A stretch of DNA of 12,562 nt from an uncultured Flavobacteriales bacterium (GTDB taxonomy: Bacteria > Bacteroidota > Bacteroidia > Flavobacteriales > BACL11): contig CAJXFN010000031.1 of the NCBI GenBank assembly GCA_913052655.1, positions 1 to 12,562 on the forward strand. The letters run 5' to 3'. The stretch's first letter is position 1. Every line of letters starts with the position of its first letter. Positions 7,731 through 12,562 of this stretch are shown here, piece by piece. The position numbers were made by a program, and so were the translations under genes. The notes below the pieces were generated by a model. The model saw only the letters and a list, made by a program, of their open reading frames with translations, had not been told where the DNA came from and did not search any database.

Positions 7731-7978
7731 TGAAAAATATTTTTAGAATTGTTGCATTTTTAGAGGGAGTATCTTACATACTCCTTCTTTTTATAGCTGT
7801 TCCTATTAAATATTGGGGTGGAGATGAAAAATGGGTGAAATTACTTGGAATGCCCCATGGGGTTTTATTTTTTGGATATGTAGTTCTCGCTGTTTTTTTG
7901 AATTCTATTGAAGATTGGAGCTTTAGAGATTTATTTGTAATTTTAATATGCTCAATTTTTCCTTTTGGGACATTTTAA
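7730..7978 (+). CDS. DUF3817 family small membrane protein, probably truncated at the C-terminus
   Basis: An 82-residue integral membrane protein of the DUF3817 family, function unknown. The N-terminal FRIVAFLEGVSYILLLFIAVP (5-25) and GMPHGVLFFGYVVLAV (40-55) are the family's signature segments, and a third hydrophobic helix (about 66-79) ends in FPFGTF. The ATG overlaps the preceding stop as TAATG, so the gene is translationally coupled to the dehydrogenase. The TAA at 7976-7978 is odd. Reading on in the same frame gives V-D-R-K-Y-L-K and then a TAA at 8000-8002, which resembles the charged tail that normally follows the PFGTF motif. I infer a recent nonsense change removing about eight residues. 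All three helices are kept, so the protein may still work. Confidence 0.82.
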   Translation: MKNIFRIVAFLEGVSYILLLFIAVPIKYWGGDEKWVKLLGMPHGVLFFGYVVLAVFLNSIEDWSFRDLFVILICSIFPFGTF

Positions 7979-8004
7979 GTTGATCGAAAATATCTAAAAT
8001 AAAA

Positions 8005-8026
8005 AAACCCGAGAGTTCTCGGGTTT
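8005..8026. terminator. Bidirectional hairpin terminator between DUF3817 and DUF805
   Basis: A perfect 10-base inverted repeat, AAACCCGAGA then TCTCGGGTTT, is separated by GT. In practice the hairpin will open to a 4-base loop. It lies between two convergent genes (stops at 7978 and 8058). On the minus strand it is followed by a long T-rich run (complement of 7997-8004, TTTTATTT), so it should end DUF805 transcripts best. On the plus strand it is followed only by TTT, then AACATTTT, a weaker U-tract. It is the only clear intrinsic terminator I see in the window. Confidence 0.88.
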
Positions 8027-8057
8027 AACATTTTAATATGTAAATATTAAAAAAATT

Positions 8058-8450
8058 CTAAGCGCTTTTTGGAGAGGGGCCATATATATTTTCTTCAGCA
8101 GCTCCTTCTGTACAATGTAATACCAATAACCAAATAGGTCCAACAAGTGGTATTAGTACAATAAAGTAAAACCATCCGCTTTTACCTACATCATGAAGTC
8201 TTCTTACAGTTACCGCTAATGTTGGAACAAGGTGTATTAATGCTGTTAAAACATATAACCATCCATATCCATAAGATATCTCTCCGTATCCAGTGTCTAA
8301 GGTAAAGTCTAGACCTAGCGCGTTGTCCAGAAACATAGCGACAATTAAAATTATGACATATATCAACACAAACATCCAGTATTCTTTTCTTCTAGCTCTG
8401 CCGTTAAAATTTGAGTAATTTTCTTTCATTACTTTTAAGTACCATTCCAT
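8058..8450 (-). CDS. DUF805 family inner-membrane protein
   Basis: A 130-residue membrane protein of the DUF805 (YhaH-like) family, function unknown. The N-terminal motif NFNGRARRKEYWMF (14-27) and the central VRRLHDVGKSGWF (82-94) are family signatures. They are followed by a hydrophobic stretch LIPLVGPIWLLVLHC (99-113) and the terminal YGPSP. About four membrane segments are expected (27-41, 64-80, 93-103, 104-113), with basic motifs facing the cytoplasm. It has its own promoter box upstream and a strong terminator downstream, so it is probably a single-gene transcript. Neighbours give no clue to its role. Confidence 0.9.
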   Translation of the reverse strand: MEWYLKVMKENYSNFNGRARRKEYWMFVLIYVIILIVAMFLDNALGLDFTLDTGYGEISYGYGWLYVLTALIHLVPTLAVTVRRLHDVGKSGWFYFIVLIPLVGPIWLLVLHCTEGAAEENIYGPSPKSA

Positions 8451-8506
8451 ATTTAGTTTTTTTAATTTTGCTTACTATTAAGGTTTTCAGCTTTACCTAT
8501 CGCCAC

Positions 8507-8514
8507 CAAATATA
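8507..8514 (-). promoter_or_regulatory. -7 promoter box for DUF805
   Basis: Reads TATATTTG on the minus strand, matching TAnnTTTG. It lies 56 bases before the ATG at 8450, predicting a leader of about 50 bases, longer than the others here. The leader contains a small possible hairpin (AGGT/ACCT arms at 8495-8498 and 8481-8484). The box sits just past the DUF3109 stop. No -33 TTG is evident. Confidence 0.5.
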
Positions 8515-8524
8515 AAAAAATAAT

Positions 8525-9100
8525 TTAATTATCCTGATTTTTTAATAAAGAATTAACCTTTAAAAGCTCCTCATACCAAGCTTCTCCATATTTTCTAATC
8601 AGAGGCTCTTTCAGAAAAACAAACAAAGGTATTTTTAATTTACTTCCACACTCACACGCTGGTTTACAAATTTTAATTTTTTCATAGTTAATTGCTTCAA
8701 AGTCTCGATATTCTTTTATTCTAATTGGAAACAAATGACACGAAATAGGTTTTCTAAAGTTTATGACTCCTTCATTATGCGCTTTTTCTACAGAACATTT
8801 AGCGATTCCGTTTTCATATATAACAAAAGAGCACTCTTTGTTGTTTACAAGGTTTGTAGTTAGATCTCCATCTGAATCAATTACTGCAACTCCCTCCTTT
8901 TCCACTACATCAACACCTTCTTTACGCATATAAGGCTTTACCTTGTCATAAATTTTTTGAAGTATTGCTTGTTCTTCTTCTAACAGTGGAGCTCCTGAAT
9001 CTCCCTCTACACAACAAGCTCCTTTACAGGCGTTCAAGTCACAAACAAAATGTTTTTCAAATATATCTAAAGAAATTATTTTATCTTCTAATTGAATCAT
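8525..9100 (-). CDS. DUF3109 family cysteine-rich protein
   Basis: A 191-residue soluble protein of the DUF3109 family, related to the YkgJ-type putative Zn/Fe-chelating proteins. It has no assigned function. Ten cysteines are visible: C20, C25, C29 and C30 in the opening cluster CDLNACKGACC, then C90, C102, C121 in PISCHLFPIR, C145, C149 and C151. Such a pattern suggests a bound metal or Fe-S cluster, which is inference. The C-terminal segment PLFVFLKEPLIRKYGEAWYEEL (about 155-176) is typical of the family. There is no signal peptide or membrane segment. The ATG at 9100 is only four bases beyond a consensus -7 box, so the mRNA is probably leaderless. The gene is divergent from glyS across 46 bases. 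Confidence 0.92.
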   Translation of the reverse strand: MIQLEDKIISLDIFEKHFVCDLNACKGACCVEGDSGAPLLEEEQAILQKIYDKVKPYMRKEGVDVVEKEGVAVIDSDGDLTTNLVNNKECSFVIYENGIAKCSVEKAHNEGVINFRKPISCHLFPIRIKEYRDFEAINYEKIKICKPACECGSKLKIPLFVFLKEPLIRKYGEAWYEELLKVNSLLKNQDN

Positions 9101-9104
9101 ACAG

Positions 9105-9112
9105 CAAATCTA
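9105..9112 (-). promoter_or_regulatory. -7 promoter box for DUF3109, abutting its start codon
   Basis: Reads TAGATTTG on the minus strand, matching TAnnTTTG, followed by CTGT and then the ATG at 9100. With the box centred near -7, transcription should start at or within a couple of bases of the ATG, giving a leaderless message. No TTG is visible at -33. Confidence 0.6.
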
Positions 9113-9134
9113 CATAAATAATATTTTGATTTAC

Positions 9135-9142
9135 TATTTTTG
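9135..9142 (+). promoter_or_regulatory. -7 promoter box for glyS, abutting its start codon
   Basis: TATTTTTG matches TAnnTTTG and is followed by CTCT and then the ATG at 9147. This is the same geometry as the divergent DUF3109 promoter (box, C, T, N, T, ATG). It predicts a leaderless glyS mRNA and argues against a start at the TTG at 9126, which would put the promoter box inside the coding sequence. No TTG is visible at -33. Confidence 0.6.
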
Positions 9143-9146
9143 CTCT

Positions 9147-10682
9147 ATGGCAAATTATGAAGACATCTTTAAAAAAGTTGTATCCCATGCTAAAGAGTAT
9201 GGTTATATATTTCAATCCTCAGAAATTTATGATGGATTAGCGGCGGCTTACGATTATGGTCCGTTTGGGGTAGAGTTAAAAAATAACATAAAAAACTATT
9301 GGTGGAAATCTATGGTTAATATGCATGAAAATATTGTAGGATTAGATTCTGCAATTTTTATGCATCCTACTACTTGGAAAGCTTCTGGCCATGTGGACGC
9401 TTTTAATGATCCTTTAATTGATAATAAAGATTCTAAAAAAAGATATAGAGCAGATGTTCTAATTGAAGATCATATTGCTAAAATTGAAGCTAAAATTGAA
9501 AAAGATTGTATGAAAGCTGCTAAGCGTTTTGGAGACGACTTTAATAGAGAAGAGTTTGTTTCCACGAATGGAAGGGTTTTAGAAAGACAGAAAAAAATTG
9601 ATAAAATCAATGAAAAGTTGAACTCTTCTCTTTCTTCTGGAAATTTAGAAGCTGTAAAATCTTTAATTGAAGAATTAGATATAAAATGTCCTGTTTCTGG
9701 AACAAACAACTGGACAGATGTACGTCAGTTTAATTTAATGTTTAAAACACAAATAGGATCGACCGTAGACACTTCCTCTGATTTATATTTAAGACCCGAA
9801 ACTGCACAGGGTATTTTTGTTAACTTCTTAAATGTACAAAAAACTGCAAGAATGAAAATTCCTTTCGGAATTGCACAAATTGGTAAGGCCTTTAGAAATG
9901 AAATTGTTGCTCGTCAATTTATTTTCCGAATGAGAGAATTTGAACAAATGGAAATGCAGTTTTTTGTTCGTCCTGGTGAAGAAATGAAATGGTACGAATA
10001 TTGGAAAGAATTCAGAATAAAATGGCACCAATCCTTAGGGATGGGTGAAGAAAATTATCGTTTTCATGATCATGAAACCTTAGCACATTATGCAAATGCT
10101 GCTACCGATATAGAATTTAAATTTCCTTTTGGGTTTAAAGAATTGGAGGGAATTCACTCTAGAACTGATTTTGATTTAAAAGCACACCAAGAATTTTCTG
10201 GAAGGAAAATACAGTATTTTGATCCCGAAATAAATGAAAGCTATGTACCTTATGTTGTAGAAACTTCTATTGGGCTTGACAGGATGTTCCTTACTGTTTT
10301 GAGTCATTCTTTCAGAGAAGAGGAATTAGAAAATGGAGAAGGTAGAGTCGTCCTTAAAATACCACCTGTTTTAGCTCCTATAAAAGCTGCCATCCTGCCA
10401 CTCACAAAAAAGGATGGAATGCCGGAAAAAGCAAGAACAATCATGAAGTCTCTTCAAACAGACTTTAATTGTCAATATGAAGAAAAAGATTCTATCGGAA
10501 AAAGATATAGAAGACAAGATGCCATTGGAACACCGTTCTGTATTACAGTGGACCATCAAACTTTAGAAGACAATACCGTAACTTTACGTGACAGAGATTC
10601 TATGAATCAAGAGAGGGTTTCACCAGAAAAATTACATTCCATAATTTCTGAAAAAGTAAATATTGCTAAATATTTGTCTTAA
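9147..10682 (+). CDS. glyS: Glycyl-tRNA synthetase (single-chain, dimeric type)
   Basis: Charges tRNA-Gly with glycine in the cytosol. This is the class II single-polypeptide enzyme related to archaeal and eukaryotic GlyRS, not the two-subunit alpha2beta2 form. The 511 residues open with the family's YEDIFKKVVSHAKEYGYIFQSSEIY (4-28) and YDYGPFGVELKNNIK (35-49). The catalytic core contains LYLRPETAQGIF (213-224), motif 2 FRNEIVARQFIFRMREFEQ (249-267) and motif 3 ETSIGLDRM (372-380). The anticodon-binding domain covers about 402-505. CPVSG (181-185) stands where some homologues have CPxCG, so one possible metal-binding cysteine is a serine. I chose the ATG at 9147 because a TTG start at 9126 would overlap the promoter box. 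The stop interlocks with the convergent folB stop. Confidence 0.96.
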   Translation: MANYEDIFKKVVSHAKEYGYIFQSSEIYDGLAAAYDYGPFGVELKNNIKNYWWKSMVNMHENIVGLDSAIFMHPTTWKASGHVDAFNDPLIDNKDSKKRYRADVLIEDHIAKIEAKIEKDCMKAAKRFGDDFNREEFVSTNGRVLERQKKIDKINEKLNSSLSSGNLEAVKSLIEELDIKCPVSGTNNWTDVRQFNLMFKTQIGSTVDTSSDLYLRPETAQGIFVNFLNVQKTARMKIPFGIAQIGKAFRNEIVARQFIFRMREFEQMEMQFFVRPGEEMKWYEYWKEFRIKWHQSLGMGEENYRFHDHETLAHYANAATDIEFKFPFGFKELEGIHSRTDFDLKAHQEFSGRKIQYFDPEINESYVPYVVETSIGLDRMFLTVLSHSFREEELENGEGRVVLKIPPVLAPIKAAILPLTKKDGMPEKARTIMKSLQTDFNCQYEEKDSIGKRYRRQDAIGTPFCITVDHQTLEDNTVTLRDRDSMNQERVSPEKLHSIISEKVNIAKYLS

Positions 10683-11032
10683 TTCACTCCTTCGGTAGTA
10701 ACAGAGATTTTATCAAATGTTGCGTCAATTGGTGGTTGAATTTTTTCTAACTCCACTTTTACTTTTTGCACTTTATTTAAAAGTAAGATTGCATCAACAA
10801 TTCTTTTTGCTGGAACTTCAATCATATCTGCTCTGATTGCCATTTGATCCTTTACAATTTCAATAATTTTTACATAATCTACTGTGTCGTTTAAATCATC
10901 TGATGTTTCTACTTCAGATGTGTCTGCACTAACCCAAACATTCACAATAAAATGACCTCCCAATATGCCTTCTTCTGGCAAGTGTCCATGATGCGCAAAA
11001 ACTCTAATTCCTTCTACAGTAATTAATCCCAT
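10679..11032 (-). CDS. folB: Dihydroneopterin aldolase
   Basis: Cleaves 7,8-dihydroneopterin to 6-hydroxymethyl-dihydropterin and glycolaldehyde in the cytosolic folate pathway. The 117 residues are standard length and show GIRVFAHHGHLPEE (8-21), DTVDYVKI (49-56) and KVKVELEKIQPPI (90-102). By alignment with the S. aureus enzyme, Glu21, Tyr53 and Lys97 match its Glu22, Tyr54 and Lys100, the substrate-binding and catalytic positions. The ATG overlaps the gltX stop by one base (TAATG), so translation is probably coupled to the synthetase. The stop shares a TTAA with the convergent glyS stop, a four-base overlap. Confidence 0.93.
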   Translation of the reverse strand: MGLITVEGIRVFAHHGHLPEEGILGGHFIVNVWVSADTSEVETSDDLNDTVDYVKIIEIVKDQMAIRADMIEVPAKRIVDAILLLNKVQKVKVELEKIQPPIDATFDKISVTTEGVN

Positions 11033-12555
11033 TAGTTTATTTTTTCTAAAGCAGTTTTCATTCTTTTAATTGTTTCTTCTTTTCCTATGAGTGCTGCAAT
11101 ATCAAAAAGAGAAGGTCCTACCCCAAGTCCCGTTAAAGAAACTCTAAATGCGGGTAATAAGTTACCCATTCTTAACTCTTTTTCTTCTAAGTACGATTTA
11201 AATTCTTTTTCAATATTTGCGGAAGAAAATTCTGAAATTGCCTCTACCCTATTTTTAAATTCTGACAATAAATTAGACGTGTCTTCTTTCCATTTTTTGC
11301 GGATTGTTTTTTCATCATAAGATTTAGGAGCTACAAAATAGTATTTCCCTTCTTCCCACATATCTTTAACAAAAGTCGCTCTTTCTTTTAATTGCTCACA
11401 AACTTCTCCTACAAAATCTTCATTAGCGTCTACCCCATTTTGTTTTAAGATCTCCTGTAAATCTTTTGCTAAATCTTCTTTTGATTTTACTCGTAAATAT
11501 TGTTGGTTAAACCATCTTGTTTTATCAAAATCAAATTTTGCTCCTGACTTCCCTACTCGTTCTAAAGAAAAAATATTGCATAGTTCTTCCATTGAAAATA
11601 ACTCCTGTGGAGTTCCTGGGTTCCAGCCTAAAAAAACCAACATGTTAATGAATGCCTCGGGCAAATATCCACTTTCTCTATATCCTGAACTGACATCTCC
11701 AGTTTCTGGATTTCTCCAATCTGTAGGGAATACTGGAAACCCTAATCGATCCCCATCTCTTTTACTTAACTTGCCGTTTCCATCTGGCTTTAAGATTAAA
11801 GGTAAATGAGCAAACTCTGGAATTTTGTCTTCCCAGCCTAAATATCTATACAACAAGACATGTAATGGGGCTGAAGGCAACCACTCCTCTCCTCTTATCA
11901 CATGAGAAATCTTCATAGTATAATCATCTACAACATTTGCTAGATGGTAGGTCGGCATTCCGTCTGATTTAAAAATGACTTTGTCATCCATATTGTTACT
12001 GTTTACTACAACCCAGCCTCTAATTATGTCGTTAAGTTTAATGTCTTCATTTCTAGGCATTTTTATCCTGATAACATAAGGATCTCCCGCGTCTATTCTC
12101 TTTTTTACTTCCGTTTCAGAAAGTGCTAAGGAATTTTGCATTGTTGTTCTAGTAACAGCATTATATTGAGGTGAGGGAACTCCTGCAGCTTTCATTCTTT
12201 CTCTCATTGCAGTAAGATCCTCTGAAGTATCAAAAGCATAATATGCAAATCCATCTTTCACCAACTGCTCAGCATAAGGCAAATAAATTTCTTTTCTCTG
12301 TGATTGTCTGTATGGACCAAACTCACCTCCATCTACTACAGATTCATCTAAATCAATACCACACCACTTAAGCGCATCTATTAAGTATTCTTCCGCCCCT
12401 TCTACAAATCTAGTCTGATCGGTATCTTCAATACGTAAAATCATTTTTCCACCTTTATTTTTTGCAAAAAGATAATTATACAATGCGGTTCTGACTCCGC
12501 CAATATGTAATGGTCCTGTAGGACTTGGGGCAAATCTAACTCTTACTGCTGACAT
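11032..12555 (-). CDS. gltX: Glutamyl-tRNA synthetase
   Basis: Attaches glutamate to tRNA-Glu in the cytosol; a class I synthetase. The 507 residues are full length. The HIGH-type motif is in RFAPSPTGPLHIGG (7-20), and RIEDTD lies at 41-46. The Rossmann core continues through GMPTYHLANVVDDYTMKISHVIRG (199-222), which includes the YHLANVVDD signature. The KMSKS loop reads KLSKR (262-266). The C-terminal half is the helical anticodon-binding region, beginning with an insertion around 275-300 usual in Bacteroidota. The ATG at 12555 has a short A-rich stretch before it and only seven bases of window remain, so the promoter is outside. It is followed directly by folB in the same transcript. Confidence 0.97.
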   Translation of the reverse strand: MSAVRVRFAPSPTGPLHIGGVRTALYNYLFAKNKGGKMILRIEDTDQTRFVEGAEEYLIDALKWCGIDLDESVVDGGEFGPYRQSQRKEIYLPYAEQLVKDGFAYYAFDTSEDLTAMRERMKAAGVPSPQYNAVTRTTMQNSLALSETEVKKRIDAGDPYVIRIKMPRNEDIKLNDIIRGWVVVNSNNMDDKVIFKSDGMPTYHLANVVDDYTMKISHVIRGEEWLPSAPLHVLLYRYLGWEDKIPEFAHLPLILKPDGNGKLSKRDGDRLGFPVFPTDWRNPETGDVSSGYRESGYLPEAFINMLVFLGWNPGTPQELFSMEELCNIFSLERVGKSGAKFDFDKTRWFNQQYLRVKSKEDLAKDLQEILKQNGVDANEDFVGEVCEQLKERATFVKDMWEEGKYYFVAPKSYDEKTIRKKWKEDTSNLLSEFKNRVEAISEFSSANIEKEFKSYLEEKELRMGNLLPAFRVSLTGLGVGPSLFDIAALIGKEETIKRMKTALEKIN

Positions 12556-12562
12556 TCTTATT

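Noticed and set aside
8470..8498. Small hairpin with a possible pseudoknot in the DUF805 leader, resembling a preQ1-type riboswitch
   Set aside because: The stem is only four pairs and the pseudoknot about three. It does not match the class consensus, and DUF805 has no known link to queuosine.
10691..10704. Possible TTCG-loop hairpin just after glyS as a terminator
   Set aside because: The stem is five pairs with a mismatch, lacks a T-run, and lies inside the folB coding region.
11758..11772. KLSKR in place of KMSKS in glutamyl-tRNA synthetase
   Set aside because: This is an ordinary variant for bacterial GltX and not a sign of loss of function.
1..12562. Search for mobile elements, CRISPR arrays, tRNA or rRNA genes, toxin-antitoxin or defence modules
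   Set aside because: No transposase, integrase, direct-repeat array, cloverleaf or defence-type domain was seen. Nearly every base is covered by recognised chromosomal genes.

Overview
This is an AT-rich stretch of bacterial chromosome holding 14 complete protein genes and one gene cut by the left edge, packed with almost no spare DNA. It looks like a member of the Flavobacteriia (Bacteroidota), probably a marine Flavobacteriaceae. The evidence is the set of lineage-typical proteins (DUF4271, DUF3109, a flavobacterial-style HemD, single-chain glycyl-tRNA synthetase of about 511 residues), promoter boxes that match the Bacteroidota -7 consensus TAnnTTTG, and A-rich leaders in place of Shine-Dalgarno sequences. 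I cannot fix the genus from the sequence alone.

Layout, left to right. (1) Positions 1-1616, plus strand: the 3' part of thymidine kinase (tdk) overlaps alanine racemase (alr). (2) Positions 1591-6472, minus strand: one long run read right to left as DUF4271 membrane protein, uroporphyrinogen-III synthase (hemD), RNase P protein (rnpA), YidD, a periplasmic S41 protease and an O-antigen ligase/polymerase-like membrane protein. Spacings are short or overlapping, so it is probably one transcription unit. (3) Positions 6552-7978, plus strand: a glutaryl-CoA-type acyl-CoA dehydrogenase followed by a small DUF3817 membrane protein joined by a TAATG junction. (4) Positions 8058-9100, minus strand: DUF805 and DUF3109 proteins. 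(5) Positions 9147-10682, plus strand: glycyl-tRNA synthetase. (6) Positions 10679-12555, minus strand: glutamyl-tRNA synthetase (gltX) followed by dihydroneopterin aldolase (folB), again joined by TAATG.

The genes are mostly housekeeping: nucleotide salvage, D-alanine for peptidoglycan, haem and folate biosynthesis, tRNA charging and maturation, and envelope protein quality control and insertion. Control signals sit in four short gaps. Two are divergent promoter regions (6473-6551 and 9101-9146), one is a hairpin terminator between convergent genes (8005-8026), and one holds a promoter for DUF805 (8451-8524). No gene-free stretch exceeds 300 bases.

I found no mobile element, CRISPR array, RNA gene, toxin-antitoxin pair, defence system or clearly novel multi-gene system. 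The points most worth a second look are fine-scale. The DUF3817 gene appears to have a premature TAA with its family-like C-terminal tail still readable in frame behind it. The glyS and DUF3109 genes form a back-to-back pair whose -7 boxes lie four bases from the start codons, which predicts leaderless mRNAs. An O-antigen-ligase-like gene is attached to the end of the rnpA/yidD/protease run, away from any visible polysaccharide locus.
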